A stretch of 64,000 nt of DNA from Cannabis sativa. Lineage: Eukaryota > Streptophyta > Magnoliopsida > Rosales > Cannabaceae. The position numbers and the translations under genes were made by a program. Positions 11,927 to 24,123 of the stretch are shown piece after piece (within the stretch, counting starts at the first letter, position 1; the number at the start of each line of letters is the position of its first letter). The stretch lies in NCBI RefSeq assembly GCF_029168945.1, contig NC_083605.1:23759280-23823279 (forward strand). Reading direction: 5' to 3'. A model generated the notes under the pieces. It saw only the letters and a list, made by a program, of their open reading frames with translations. It was not told the origin of the DNA and ran no database searches.

Positions 11927-12377
11927 CACGAACTCCTCGCAATATTTTAACCATTATTGGAGGACCACATATTGGTGGAGATTCCAAGAAGTCGCAAGAG
12001 CGATATGCTAAAGAAGCAAGAGAAAAACCACTCACCAATGTAAATAATCTAAGTGAGCGACCTGAGAAGTTTTTTAAGAAGGAATTTGATAACATAACCT
12101 TCATGGAGAGTGACGCCAGGTGGGTTCATCATCCACACGCTGACGCACTCGTGATAGTCGCAAATATTGGAGGAAATAATGTCCACCGACTTTTAGTGGA
12201 AAATGGGAGTTCAATTAATCTCCTCAATTTCTAAGCTTTTAAGCAAATGGGGTTGTAGGAGAAGGACTTGCGACCTGTAACCTCGAGGATATATGGGTTC
12301 ACTAGAGGTACAATCACATTGAAAGGAATGATCAAGCTGCAATTACTCTAGGAACTGCCCCTATCACTACCAAGTCA
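11927..12377 (+). pseudogene. Tat protease region
   Basis: The frame contains HHPHADALVIVANIGGNN and then VENGSSINLL. This matches the Tat aspartic protease, whose active site normally reads D-x-G-S-S; here a glutamate stands in the aspartate position. A stop follows at about 12232. The domain is probably inactive. It lies between gag and the RT region, as in other Ty3/gypsy elements. Confidence 0.65.
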
Positions 12378-13664
12378 ATGGCCGATTTAGCAGTAATCGA
12401 CCAGTATTCTGCATACAACGCAGTGATAGTTCGCCCCATCTTAAAAGATATGAAGATAGTAACCTCAATATATCATCTTACGATGAAATTCCCTACCCCC
12501 GCGGGTGTGGGATCTGTGCGAGGAGTTCAATCAGATTCAAGAGAGTGCTATAACATAGCACTGAAGCTCGCAGAAAATAAGAAGTCGGTAAATGTTATAT
12601 ATTTGCTCGAAGCACCACCTCCTCGACAGGAAATTTTCAGAATCAAGGAGATACTGCATGTGGAAAAACCTGATTTGGATCTAAGGATCCTCAATTACAC
12701 CAACATTGCACAAGCTGCAGAAAAAACAATTGAGGTACTAATCGATCCTTTCGATCATAATAAAGTATTTAAAATTGGTTCTAAACTAACCTTTCAACAG
12801 CGAGAAAATCTTGTCACTTTTCTCAAACAGAATCTGGATGTTTTTGCCTGGAAACATTCGGACATGGCTGGAATATCACCGCAGGTCATGTGTCATCGAT
12901 TGAACATTGACCCAGAAGTGTGAGGTGTTCGGCAGAAGCGCCGCAAAATGGATTCCGCGAGGTACCAAGCACTTAAAGAAGAAATTGATTGCCTTTTGGC
13001 ATATGGCTTCATAAGGGAGTCATTCTACCCTAACTAGTTAGCAAATCCCGTCCTTGTGCCAAAGTTTAATGGCTCATGGCGCACATGCGTCGATTTCACA
13101 GATTTCAATAAAGCATGTCCTAAGGATAACTTCCCTTTACCAAGCATTGACCAACTTGTTGATGCTACCACAGGTCATGAGCTCCTTAGTTTCATGGACT
13201 CATACTCGAGATACAACCAGATTCCAATGTATGAACCAGACTAGGAGCATACTTCTTTCATTACAGATCGAGGCTAAAACTGTTATAAGGTAATGCCTTT
13301 TGGTTTGATAAATGCAGGAGCAACATATCAGAGGCTGGTTAACATGATTTTCACAGATCTGATAGGAGAGACGATGGAAGTGTATGCTGACGATATGCTC
13401 GTAAAATCTAAACATGCAAAAGACCATGTCACCCACCTTAAGGCCATGTTCAGAATCCTACGACATTATAAAATGCGACTTAACCCCCTAAAATGCGTAT
13501 TTGGTGTAGGCTCAGGAAAATTCATTGGCTTTATGGTGAATCAGCGAGGAATCGAGGCAAGTCCCACAAAAATAAAAGCTTTGGTGGAGATGCGGTCTCC
13601 CACCAAACCAAAAGAAGTCCAGAGCCTTACAGGTAAAGTCGTTGTACTAAAATTCTTTATATAA
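12378..13664 (+). pseudogene. Tat reverse transcriptase remnant
   Basis: Upstream linker text (DQYSAYNAVIVRPIL, then AWKHSDMAGISPQVMCHRL) leads into RT motifs: VPKFNGSWRTCVDFTDFNKA, FPLPSIDQLVDATTGHELLS, MPFGLINAGATYQR and the catalytic VYADDMLVKS near 13380. Stops occur at about 12921, 13036, 13242 and 13278, and the frame shifts near 13290. After KPKEVQSLTGK the sequence jumps to the integrase leader. RNase H, normally several hundred codons, is therefore missing through an internal deletion near 13635-13655. Confidence 0.85.
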
Positions 13665-14860
13665 TGTTCCTTTGATAAATGTAAAGAATTCCCCAATCAT
13701 TGACTACTTGAAAATAGGAGTGCTCCCTGGCAATAAGACTGAAGCCAAAAAACTGCGATATCGAGTCGCCCGATATGTCATTTATGACGACAAGCTCTAT
13801 CGCAAGAGTTTTAGTTAGTTGTTGCTTAAATGCATTGACAGGAGTGAATGCGACTACATACTCCGAGAAGTACATGGTAGAATTTGCGGCAACCATGCCA
13901 GTGGTAATTCCCATTCTTTGAAAATTATGAGGCAAGGATATTACTGGCCAACGTTACAGGCAGATGCAACTAGCTTTGCCAAGAAATGTGACAAATGTCA
14001 GCAAATAGCGACCTATGTAAATAGGCCACCTAGCCAATTGAATTCAATCACTAGTCCTTGGCCATTTGCGGTTTGGGGCATAGATTTAATTGGTAAATTT
14101 CCAAAAGGAAAAGGAGGAGTAAAATATGTTGCAGTCGCCGTGGACTACTTCACCAAATAGGCCGAAGCCAAGCCTCTTGCGACCATAACAACCTCCAAAT
14201 TACGCGAGTTTGTCTATAGCGTTGTCATCTATAGGTTCGACATTCCTTACAAATTAATTCTTACAATGGTAAGTAATTTGATTATAAGGAGATGCGTCAA
14301 CTATGTGATGACTTGGGGATTCAGAAAGTTTTTCAACGGTCGCATATCCTCAAAGTAATGGACAAACAGAGGCAGTCAACAAAATCATCAAGCATACCAT
14401 AAAAGGCAAGCTCGAGGAAAAGAAAGGTACATGGCCAGAAGAAGTTCCACAAGTTCTATGGTCATATAATACAACTCCTCCCTTCTCGAGCAGGATCTTT
14501 AAGAAGAGATGTCTTCAACATCAACAGCAATACAGAAAGTTAGTTGAAACAACTCAATTTTCTGGAGGAAAAATGCGATCAGGCTCATTTGTCAAATGTA
14601 GCCTACCAACAGTGAACAACTCGCTATTTCAACTCGAAAGTTAAAGAATGAAACCTGCGAGTAGGAGATTTAGTGCTACGCAAAGTTATGCCTAACACAT
14701 GTAACTTAGCACACAATGTATTCAGGGATAACTGGGAAGGACCGTACCTAATTGTTGAAAAGATCGGTAATGCGACTTACCAATTATCCGATCTCGACGG
14801 TACAACAATCAAAAGATCTTGAAATGGAGAAAGTTTAAAGTATTACTATCAATAGTACTC
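13665..14860 (+). pseudogene. Tat integrase remnant
   Basis: The HHCC finger is present (H-x-G-x-C-G-N-H through CDKCQQIATYV, about 13870-14020). The core begins WPFAVWGIDLIGKFPKGKGG with the first catalytic Asp, and later parts (SNGQTEAVNKIIKHTIKGKL) appear in a shifted frame. Stops at about 13816 and 14158 and frame changes near 14270-14340 disable it. The C-terminal barrel text (GDLVLRKVMP ... WEGPYLIVEKIGNATYQLSD) ends near 14820. The copy is older or more decayed than the Tekay elements. Confidence 0.8.
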
Positions 14861-15254
14861 GCATGTATTTATACTTAGTCAATTTATTTTAATAAATGTA
14901 CTAAGTATAGGGGGTATAACCTAATATTGCACTATTGATTATATTAATGAAATATTCAAAGTTTTAGAATTTTTCGCAACTTTTTCACAAGTTTTTATAT
15001 TCTAAGTTATCACACCAAGCTATGAATTGATTCGTAAAATTTATTGCGAGAAAAAACATAACCAGTAATTGACAGTGCAGCTTAAATAATGCGAGTACCC
15101 GTGTACCGCTAAATAAGTTGCAAAAGGAAATATCCTCGAAGGGATATGCTGTTCAAAAGTTAGATAATTTGTTCAAAGTACAAAGCGCGAGTACCCCTGT
15201 ACCGCTAACAAAAGATATAAAGGTTCGATAATAGCAAAAAGAAACTTAAAAAAA
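14861..15254. mobile_element. Tat spacer between pol and antisense gene, with short repeat
   Basis: No gene is seen here. The motif GCGAGTACCCGTGTACCGCT at 15091-15110 recurs with one change at 15187-15206, a period of 96 bases. Between them ATATCC and GGATAT can pair around TCGAAG. A purine-rich AGGGGGTATAA occurs near 14910. Tat elements often carry repeats in this interval. Confidence 0.55.
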
Positions 15255-16028
15255 TTAGGAGGCTGGAGTGTTGGGATTGTCTGCGACCTTTCTTGTAGCA
15301 CCATCTGCGACTTCCTCCACATTCGCTTTCTCAGCATCCTCAGGGAAAAGATTTCCCTCAAGTCCTTGGGTCTTAGTAGGCGACATAGCATGAAATGCAT
15401 CGGCTATTTCAACCGCATCCGCTCCAAGAATTGCAAAGTCGAAGTCAGGCAGCTTGGACAAGGTCGTATAAATATAATTGAAGACAGCCTGATCATACTA
15501 TTTCTTCCCGATCTCCTTTTCATAAGGTTGTGAGCGAGTTTGTCAACTCGCGACTCCAAGAGTTTGACCTTTTCCTCCGCCTGCTCCTTGGCTTTGCCAA
15601 GATCCTTGATGTCTTTGTCCTTCGAGGTCACATCCAGCTTTAGCTTCTTTATGCCATCTTGAAGAAGCGTGTTTTGCTTCCTTAGTAGGTCAAGCTCTTT
15701 AGAACCTGCAACAAAAGCCCTCGAGAACATGGTCAAAAATTGTGAGGCCAATTCTGCAGAGCGTGGCAATAGGTCCTCAGTAGGAACCCCCTCGACCTTA
15801 GAGAGGAACTAATTGCTCACAAATTTGTCTTGAAGAGCTATGATATCGCGGGCCCTAACATTAGGATCGATCATAACTTTCTTCCCCTTGTCTTGGGAAA
15901 ATTTGTGCTGCTTCTTCAACGAGTCACCACATCGCTTTTCCTCTTCTGCGGAATGACTGGAGAAGTCGTCGCAGTGCCAACCTTAGGCTTTCGGTTGAGA
16001 ATGGGAGCTTGCTTCAAGAAAGTCATTT

Positions 16029-16098
16029 CTGTGAGAAGAGCATGAGATAAGAATATTTTTTGTAAGATAAAAGAACATGTATATGTTAAACACATTAC
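16029..16098 (-). other. Putative intron 2 of Tat antisense gene
   Basis: Seventy bases on the minus strand begin GTAATG and end TTCTCACAG. Removing them joins the frame ending in PTS to the frame MTFLKQAPIL. The length is not a multiple of three, so the frame match after removal is informative. Confidence 0.55.
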
Positions 16099-16338
16099 CT
16101 GATGTCGGTCTTGATGTTTATTTAGATAGACGCTTGTCTATTCTTTCTTTTTATTTCTCAGAAGGCTCCTTGTATACTAGTTCTCGCTGAAGGTTGGCGT
16201 TCTCAGGTATGAGCTTATGTTCTCGCAATTTTGCAGTAGTGCATAGCAGCCACCAATCACGATCTTGAATAGGCAGGCTACCCAGAACTTGAGCGATCTC
16301 CTTGCGAGCAGAATCCAGTACAGGTCGAGCCAACCTAT

Positions 16339-16417
16339 CTGCGATTGATAAAAGAAGACATTAACGACTGTATTAGGCAATAAAAATATATACTAAGTAT
16401 TGAGATACGCGACATAC
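16339..16417 (-). other. Putative intron 1 of Tat antisense gene
   Basis: Seventy-nine bases on the minus strand begin GTATGTCGCG and end ATCAATCGCAG. Removing them joins RIDFNRQP to RLARPVLDSA in one frame. It is AT-rich compared with the flanking exons and its length is not a multiple of three. Confidence 0.6.
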
Positions 16418-17175
16418 TAGGTTGACGATTGAAGTCGATCCTAACTCCTAAATGCATAGAACCATTTGGATTTCCAATCTCCCATATTGGAAACCGTACA
16501 TTCTAAAACAATAAAAACCGTTGTCATGGCCAATACTCTTTATATCATAAAAATAGCTGAAGTCCTCCATCGTTGGCTCCCCTTGAACATACTCCATGTA
16601 CATTGCATAAAACCCTAGAATTATGCGATAACTGTTTGGAATTAGTTGGAAGGGGGAGACATCGTAATGTATGACGATGGCTTTCACGAAAGGATGAAAA
16701 GGTAGGGTTACCCCGCATCGTAAAATAGGAATCGAGACAACCACATCTTATGTGGGGATGATTGCAGGGTTGATAAATGGAAGGTGAGGCCGCTGAGATG
16801 CCGAAAGATGTAAAGTCCTTACACGAACTGAATTTACTCGTGTGAATGTGTGCAAGTCTAATTTTGTGACTCGCGAGATGAGATCCTTGCAAGAAAATGG
16901 TTCATTCAGTTGGGTGTTGTGAACTAAATCTGTCTCACTTCCATCAACTTCCCCTCTTCCTCAAAATTGCGATCGGGTACCTCGAAGTCTTCCCCCATTT
17001 CTTTAACCTCGATGTCAGGGGCATGTCTCGCATGAACAAGATAATCCTGGGCTGACATTGTAGATTCGCCATTGCGTATTTCAACCGTTACAGGTTCAGC
17101 AAGTTCTTGAACCATCCTATCTATCTCGTCTGTATATAGCTAGCCTAGAGGGGCCCTGGCAGTAGGGGCCTTCTC

Positions 17176-18781
17176 TGTTGGAATTATTTTACCAGGATCT
17201 AGATTTACTACCAAGTATGTTTGATTAACATCCTAATATGAATTCTAAAACAATGAAAATAAACACATAAGAGTTTAAGAAAACCTTACATTGGGTGCAG
17301 CGGAATATAATGACTCCTTCCATTCAGATCTCTAGCCCTTTATTCCTTTCTGTAGCAGAGCATAATCAAGATCTGAATCTGGATCTCCTTCTCTCCTTCT
17401 TTGATGCTGATTTTCCATAGTCTTGCATAGTGGGCGGCCCATATAAGGAAATTGGGCCTCACTTTGCAACTTTCCCATTTTGTTATTTTTCATTCTCATT
17501 TTCTCAAAAATGCCAATTTTCCAATTTAACCATTTAAATGCCAATTCTAATTATTTAATAACTTAAAAATAATTATTAAATAATATTTCCATTTAACATA
17601 TTTATTAATTTAGACATGTAAAGTCTCTTAATTAATAAATAAACCTAGAATCTCTTTTCTTTACAATTTCTCCCTTGCTTAGTGAAAATTCATAAAGTAG
17701 ACATAGTCTAACTTTAGAATTATAATTGATTAGTCAAAATCAATTAACTGAGTCTTACAAGCAGTATGGTCTCAACTAGTATGGGGACCATGAGTCTATA
17801 TAACCGAGCTTCCAATAAGTCGAACCAAATTTACCAAGTAAATTTCCTAACTTATTAATTCCTTATTGAATCCACTCTTAGAGCTTGGAATAGCACTCTC
17901 AGTCATATAGAACGCTCTATATGTTCCACGATATAGATAAGTCATTAGTTATCCATTGTTATAATCCTAATTTGATCAATGATCCTCTATATAGATGATT
18001 TACACTGTAAAGGGATTAAATTACCGTAACACCCTACAATGTATTTTATCTTTAAAACACTTAACCCTGTATAAATGATATTTCAGCTAAGTGAAATGAG
18101 TACTCCACCATTTATTTTCGTTTGGTTAAGCTCGAAGGAAATCATCCTTTACTTTCTATTCGCCAGATAGAAGCTATAGATTCCATATTTATGTTAGCGC
18201 TCCCACTCAATTGCACTACCGTGTTCCCAAAATGTACATATCACCCTGACCCAAAAGTAGGCTTAACTAACGAATCAAAGAATAACACTCTTGAGATTGA
18301 ACCTAATCATATCAGGATTAAGATCATTTGATCTAGGATTAACAGGTGATATTGAATTGAATAGATATTACGGTGAATTCTAATATATCTAATCAAAGTT
18401 CAATATCGGTCCCTTCCGATGTATACTCCATACATCCGATACTGGTAAACTTTTCCAATGTCTTGGAAAGGACATAACACTTTTCTAAGGTGTAAGAATA
18501 CCTATCGCTGATTATACCATGTTAGTCTAAATCCAGTGTTCTGACAAATCAGGGAATAAACTTTCGAACATATAATTAAGATTATATTCCACTGTGCTGA
18601 CAACACTATAATCATTAACAAATTCATATGTTCTGGACCTTAAATAGAATTCATACATTATATATATAATCATGAAATAAATCATGTGAACCATGCAACA
18701 TAAAATGTTATTTCTGATCTTTATTAATAAGTAAATCTGATTATATTGAAATGGGTTTTATTTAGGGCACAAAACCCAACA
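17176..18781 (-). mobile_element. Copia 3' LTR, minus strand, internally deleted
   Basis: Reading minus, it begins TGTTGGGTTTTGTGCCC at 18781 and ends CCAACA at 17176. Compared with the copy at 34117-35920 it lacks about 243 bases near 17425, between similar short words TCTTACATA and TCTTGCATA. The missing segment contains the TATA box, so this copy should lack a core promoter. Confidence 0.88.
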
Positions 18782-18795
18782 AACTCCCACTTGCA
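18782..18795 (-). other. Copia polypurine tract (minus strand)
   Basis: Reading minus, GTGCAAGTGGGAGTT directly precedes the LTR start at 18781. It fixes the element orientation. Confidence 0.8.
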
Positions 18796-20412
18796 CTAAT
18801 ATAAAACAAAATGTGCATTTCAAATAATCTCAACACCTTGATATACAAATCAAGTGTAATAGTAGTAAACTCCTCGTAATAGGATCTGACAGGTTGAATT
18901 AAACACAACCTCTTCTCCACCATTACTCTTCCTTAATCACAAAATCCTTGATAATGTGAAATTCCTTTCTATATGTCTACTCTCTTGGGATACCGGATTC
19001 TATACTTTTGGGAACTACTTGTTGGTTATTCAGGAAGTAACACTAGTAGTTAAGGCAAGTTGGAACGGTGCCACAAATGTATAGAACTTTCCTTAGACTG
19101 AATAAGTACCTTTCCTGCAACTTTAACATTCAGTCTCTTTCTGGTAGACTAAGAGACTTCAGATAGGTTTTTACACTTCTCCAAAATCACTACTCCACCC
19201 CCAGAGTAATCACCATTTTATCAGCAGACTTTCTAGCACAAAGGCAAGTCTTGAAATCTGATGTGGTGTAGTCTAAGAGTTTTAAACACACCCTTATTGA
19301 CTAACATATAGTTCTTCTTCTTAATCTTAAGATTTACTTGATTGTCTTCCAATGTTCCTCACCTGGATTAATCTGATACCTACTCATTACTCCCGCTCAA
19401 CAGCAGGTGTCTGGTCTAAGGCATACAAAAGCATATCTGAGACCTCTCACTGTTGATTTAAGAAATTCTTTCATGACTTTATCTATTCTGGAATAGTTGA
19501 GACTTTTCCTTAGATAAATAAAATCGATGCTTAGAAGTTGTGAAGCTTCTATAGATTGCCATTGGAAAGAAAATTCTTCAGCATCTTATTAAAGTAAGTT
19601 GCTTGCATTAGAGTAAGTAATTACCAGGTATACCACAAGCCATAGGTTTAGATAAACTCAAACCTATAATACTAGGAACAAGAAGTTTTGTTAAGTCCAT
19701 TGAATAGACTTATTAACAAAAATTTCCTTTTATGTCCTTGTAATAGAAAACTTTAGGTTACTCCATGTGAATGGATCAAACTATAGTTCTCTTGGCTTTT
19801 CTTCTTAGTTTCTTATCTTGTCAATCCATTACTTGTTTAAACTCACAATGGATTTTAATCACTAGTGTCTTCCAAGTCATAAGAAGGTGAGTTCCTAGAA
19901 ACTCTCCCACTACGACAAGGTACCGTGAATTATGTCTAAGAAAACTAAATGGTATTGACCTCTTCGGTTGTGTCAAGACAACAAAGGCAGTGGGATCATC
20001 ATAAGATGATAGAACACTTTTGGAATCAAAAAATTATCTCCTTTATTTGCTACTTTATTTTCAGACTTAGTCATTTTCTTAGAAAAGTAGTATTTGTTTA
20101 AACAAACACTTTCTTATCTAATGACTATGGAATGGTCCACCCCTAATCACTTAGAATAGCTAACAAACATGCAAACCAGGGTTAGCAGTTCTAGCTTTTC
20201 TTAAGATTTCGATTAGGTCATCCATGAATCTAGTAATGATTTACATTAGGTATACAACCATTGCATCATTCTGAAATTATATTACCATAGAAGGATTTAG
20301 GCAACGACTAGTAACTAATTATCAATATGCAAATTGAATTTCTGGGGAGGTAAGTTTGGATATAATTCAAAAAATCAAATTAATGATCTTTGAACTGCAT
20401 ATCAACTAACTA
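18796..20412 (-). pseudogene. Copia pol remnant, RNase H side (minus strand)
   Basis: Reading minus, decayed copia pol is recognisable by comparison with the plus-strand copy: an integrase C-terminal part around 20160-20060, the linker SGRVSRNSPSYDLED near 19935-19880, a much reduced RT region, and RNase H (DFKTCLCARKSADKMVITLGG near 19265-19200, then a counterpart of the KHIERKYH motif near 18990). Stops are frequent and no long frame survives. The sequence is interrupted at 20412 by the Tekay element and resumes at 29634. Confidence 0.65.
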
Positions 20413-21400
20413 TGTAATGACCGCTCTAGTAATATGGATTAGAAAAGGCAATTAGCACTAATTTTTATTATTTTATTATTATTTGTGAATTAAATTTAAA
20501 TGTGGACCCCAATATTTAGAAATAAATATTAGAGTTATAATTTCTCAATTTCGGAGATTTTATTAAACTCTAGGGGTATTATCTAGCTTGTATGTGTAAT
20601 ATGTTATTTTTGTAATTTTTGTTTGGCGACAACGGAAAATGCGATGGATGGCTAGATTGATCACATGGGTAAGTTTAGAACCTTATTTCATAATGGGAAA
20701 TGTATTAGAGAAAATATTTTATCGGGATTGAGCGGGGTTATGGAATTGACCATTTTACCCCTAGCTTTAGAATTAACCAAGTTTTAACCTTAAGGGCTTT
20801 TTAGTCATTTCTTATTTGGTTAAATGAGGGTTAGGTGGCAGCCTTGGGTGATGACACCTATTTCATGTTAGCATAATTGGGTGAAAAGGGATTTATTTTG
20901 AAAAAGAAATTTAAAATTAGAGAAAATCAAGAACCATTTCTCTTTTCTCTCTCTTGGGGTTCGGCTCTCTCAAACCAGAAGGAAAAACCCAGAATTTTCT
21001 TCATAATTTTCTGTATTTCCATCCAAGGATTCAAGGGAAAATATTTAAGGTAACCCTAGCTCCTTCCTCTTTCAAGTTCATGAAGTTGTAGGTTGGTTTT
21101 TGAGGTGATTTTGGGTAATAGGGGCTGTTAGGGTTTAAGGTTTGCTTAGTTCGAATTTTAGAGTTTGTTTAGCTTAATTCTAGTTCTTGGTAGCTGGTTT
21201 AGAGATTGATTGTTAGTTTTGAGCAATTCTAAGCTTTGAGTTCAAGCTTTAAGCTTTAATGGCAAGTTGATATTTATTGTGTTTTTCTGTGAAATACTGG
21301 CTGGGTTTTATTGTGTATGCCTTGATTAGGAGCTCTGGAGAATTTGGTATCATTTGGTGGAAAATTGAGCAAAGAAGGAAGTGTTTTGGGAATACTGGTG

Positions 21401-21450
21401 CAAACCGGCAAACCGGTTTGCCATGCCCCAAAAACCGGTTTGCCGGTTTT
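21401..21450. repeat. ACCGGT palindrome array in Tekay 1 LTR
   Basis: The stretch holds GCAAACCGGCAAACCGGTTT and AAACCGGTTTGCCGGTTTT, so AAACCGGTTT occurs twice and can form alternative hairpins. The 3' LTR carries the same array at 28472-28521. Tekay element 2 has a different but also ACCGG-based array at the same LTR position. Confidence 0.75.
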
Positions 21451-21800
21451 GGCAGGATTCCCGAACACTTCGTTTTCTCAATTTTCGTCCATTTCAGTGC
21501 CTCGGTTGGGTGTTTCCCCATTTCCAGAGTTAGAATAATCCCTTTAGGGTATTGCAGAACCTAGGGTTTTGGTTTTGGGTTTCCCGGGATTAGGGTTTTA
21601 ATCATGTGACTTACCCGGTTTCAAAATGTGATTAGGGCATCCATCTAGCACAGAAATTCCGTTCAGGTCGGCTAGCACACTTGAATTCGGAAAACAGGTA
21701 AGAACTGAATATAACGTGTGATATAAATATCTGGGTGTATGTATATGTATGATATATATATATATGCATGCTATGTGTATCCTTGTATGTGTTTGGGTGA

Positions 21801-22060
21801 TATCATAGCGACACAACCATTGTGTCGGTTCAGCAGTACAGGCATCGTACTGGTTAAGAGTGTTATTCACCCTGGAAAGTATGTTTTGGTACTATCATAG
21901 CGACACAACCATTGTGTCGGTTCAGCAGTACAGGCATCGTACTGGTTAAGAGTGATATCATGGCCAATCATACTTTTGGATGTTATTGATGCTATCATAG
22001 CGGCACGAACATAGTGCCGGTCCTACAGCACGATTATAGTGTTAGTAGGAGTGATATCAT
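21801..22060 (+). repeat. Tandem hairpin units in Tekay 1 LTR
   Basis: Three units start TATCATAGCG at 21801, 21893 and 21993. The first two carry CGACACAA-CCA-TTGTGTCG and CAGTAC...GTACTG. The third has CGGCAC...GTGCCG in place of the first stem, so both arms changed together and pairing is kept. The copy in the 3' LTR lies at 28868-29125. Confidence 0.75.
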
Positions 22061-22106
22061 GATCAGTAGCACAAGCAGTTAGAACGTTCTTGCTCATCTG
22101 TTAAGC

Positions 22107-22140
22107 CCTGTAAATAGGTGTATGGGCGCCTATTTACAGG
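22107..22140 (+). other. LTR hairpin with GTATGGGCG loop (Tekay 1, 5' LTR)
   Basis: CCTGTAAATAGG pairs perfectly with CCTATTTACAGG across the loop TGTATGGGCG. The same loop with an unrelated stem occurs at the same LTR position in Tekay element 2. Confidence 0.75.
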
Positions 22141-22570
22141 TCGGAAATTATATGATATGTTATATGCATTTCTTACTGAGTCTGTTGACTCACAGTTTCT
22201 GCTTCCATGTGTAGGTAAAGGAAAGGCGAAGGCTGAACAGGAGTGATCCTGAGCTCGGGTGAGATTGTACATGTCAAGCAGCGCGACCTGGAGTGTTCGG
22301 TCTCGGGACATCTGGGAGTTGTATTTTGAAAGTCGCTGTGCGACCTGTAAATCTGTATATTTTGGAATGTGTATTTAAAAAGTAAAGTTTGTAAAGTTTT
22401 AAAAATCGGGATCCCGGCACTTGTAAATATTTTATTAAATTACAAAGTTTAATGTTTAATGCAAAAGTTTTAATTTGACACGTTTTTCAAGAAATTTCTT
22501 TGATTAGCAAAGATTGCACAATTATTGAAAAAGCACTGTAGCGTGCCTTAGCATTAGGGCGTTACAATTT

Positions 22571-22583
22571 TGGTATCAGAGCC
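22571..22583 (+). other. Primer binding site (tRNA-iMet), Tekay 1
   Basis: TGGTATCAGAGCC lies four bases after the LTR end. It is the complement of the initiator methionine tRNA 3' end, the usual minus-strand primer in plant chromoviruses. Confidence 0.92.
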
Positions 22584-22849
22584 GCCAGGTTTGTCTACCG
22601 AATCTTGCTATGACATGTACAATCTTCATCAGAGAAAGCTCAGTTCACGGTTCAGTAAGCCTGTACTTGTTTCGTATCTTAAATAAATGTGAATGTGAAA
22701 ACATGTTAGGAAGCATACTAGATTTAAATTAAATATATTTTCTTAAAAGAAAAGAAAGTGTGTTGCCTTTAAGTTATTAAGAGCGGTGTTAATTTTGATC
22801 GTTGTCTAAACCTGCCTGGCTTATGGATTCGCAGGCTAAGTCCTATTAA

Positions 22850-24123
22850 ATGGACGCCCCGCGAAATACAAGAAGTCAGGGTGGCATGGTTGAGACCGGA
22901 GGCGGTCAGAGGAATCCTCAAAATCCTCGTGGTCGCGGCCGTGGCCGTGGCAGAGCTCAGGGTGGTCGCCCTGTAAATCCACCTCAAGCTCCTCCTGATT
23001 GGGAGCAAAGATTTGCGGAGATGCAAGATAGAATCCGCCAGCAAGATGAAGAGATCCAAAGGTTGAGGCAGCAGGGTCCTCCTGCCGTGCCTCCTCAAGA
23101 AGTTCAGGCTGTTGCAGTTCCTGCGGTGCCAGCAGAGCAACCTGTTGTTGGCAACCGTATGGAACCGTTGTACGAAAGATTTCGAAAACAGGCACCTCCA
23201 AAGGTTTCGCAGGAGGCCCTGATGTGATGAAGGCCGAGCAGTGGCTTTCGGTAATAGAACGCATCCTCAATTTTATGGGAGTGGTTGGAAATGACCGGGT
23301 AACCTGTGCCACTTTCCAGTTTCAGGAAGACGCTCTCGTGTGGTGGGAGTTAATAACCCTCACTCGAGACGTCACGCTGATGACCTGGGAAGAATTTAAG
23401 GAGTTGTTTAACTCCAAGTATTACAATGAAGCAGTCCGCAGTGCAAAGCGGAAAGAGTTCACCGAGTTGGTTCAAACTGAGGGAATGTCGGTTACTGAAT
23501 ATACGACAAAGTTTGACCGGTTGGCCAAGTTGGCAGCGGGAATTGTGCCAACTGACTTCAGTAAGAAGGAAAAATACTTGGCGGGTTTGAGTGCAAAAAT
23601 TAGACATGATTTGGTTATTACTACTACTGAGGCAACCACTTATGCGGAGATGGTTGAAAAGGCTTTGAGAGCCGAGGGTGCGGTAAAATTTCTTCAGGAG
23701 CCCCGGATGACTCCGAGTGTTGATGGAACCCCCACTATTCCTACTCCTGTTTATGGTAGGGATGGTGGTGACTCCACCACCGAGCAGAAAAGAAAAGTTG
23801 TTCCAGCTTCTGGTGGCTCGGGGCAAAGCAAGCGGTTCCGTGGGAACCAAGGCAGAGGGGGACGCCAGGGTTACTCTTATCCTGAGTGTCCAAGATGCAA
23901 GAAACATCATCCGGGAGAGTGTAACCGGAAGACATGCTTCCTGTGTGGCATGGTGGGGCATTTCAAGAAAGATTGCCCCCAGGCAAAGAAAGAGGAGCCG
24001 AAAGCTGAGGTGAAACCGGTTCCTGCTCGTGTGTTTGCCATTACCCAAGCTGACGCCGCAGCCGGTCCTTCATGTGACAGTCGGCCTTCCCGTCAACAAC
24101 TTGTTATTTACAGTATTATTTGA
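22850..24123 (+). pseudogene. Tekay 1 gag (frameshifted)
   Basis: Gag forms the virus-like particle and binds the RNA genome. The start MDAPRNTRSQGG (22850) matches the start of Tekay element 2. An Arg/Gly-rich stretch, a short coiled coil (RFAEMQDRIRQQDEEIQRLR) and the capsid core (MKAEQWLSVIERILNF, WEEFKELFNSKYYNE, LAGLSAKIRHDLVI) follow. Two cysteine/histidine knuckles lie near the end, CPRCKKHHPGEC and the canonical CFLCGMVGHFKKDC. A one-base offset near 23205 splits the frame into 22850-23227 and 23224-24123. The frame ends at 24123, overlapping the protease frame by 95 bases with a +1 offset. Confidence 0.88.

Larger units (their letters stand above)
15255..17175 (-). pseudogene. Tat antisense gene (gypsy-type transposon domain plus coiled coil), main part
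   Basis: Transcribed against gag-pol. Reading minus: MVQELAEPVTVEIRNGESTM (17115 down); a domain with LPFHPFVKAIVIHYDVSPFQ and NGFYCFRMYG (16744-16448) that resembles the family named putative gypsy type transposon (Pfam PF04195, from memory); RPVLDSARKEIAQVLG (16330 down); a heptad-rich coiled coil (LLRKQNTLLQDGIKKLKLDV, 15700-15540); and a C-terminus ending DNPNTPAS with stop at 15255. Two GT-AG introns fit the frame. Antisense additional ORFs between pol and the 3' LTR are known from Tat relatives. The 5' end continues at 35926-36027 beyond the copia insertion. Scattered stops and frameshifts make this copy a pseudogene. Confidence 0.75.
20413..22566 (+). mobile_element. Tekay element 1, 5' LTR (2154 bp)
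   Basis: It starts TGTAATGACCGC and ends GCGTTACA. Inside are an array of ACCGGT palindromes (21401-21450), three tandem hairpin units (21801-22060), a strong hairpin at 22107-22140 and a conserved tract with CTGAGTCTGTTGACTCACAG and TGTAGGTAAAGGAAAGGC. Confidence 0.93.

Noticed and set aside
18122..18331. 69-residue frame that recurs in other copia LTRs (35240, 50329 minus)
   Set aside because: It is shared LTR sequence in different orientations, without coding features.
21249..21564. Open frames of 90-95 residues on both strands, repeated at 28320-28635
   Set aside because: They are the same LTR sequence in both Tekay 1 LTRs, driven by the ACCGGT palindromes, and are not genes.
22571..22583. 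tRNA-Met-like word
   Set aside because: Only the 13-base primer site is present, not a tRNA gene; the same holds at 49020.
22836..24048. Open frames of 158 and 232 residues on the minus strand
   Set aside because: They are the antisense of Tekay 1 gag, with no start context or domain, and follow from the codon bias of gag.
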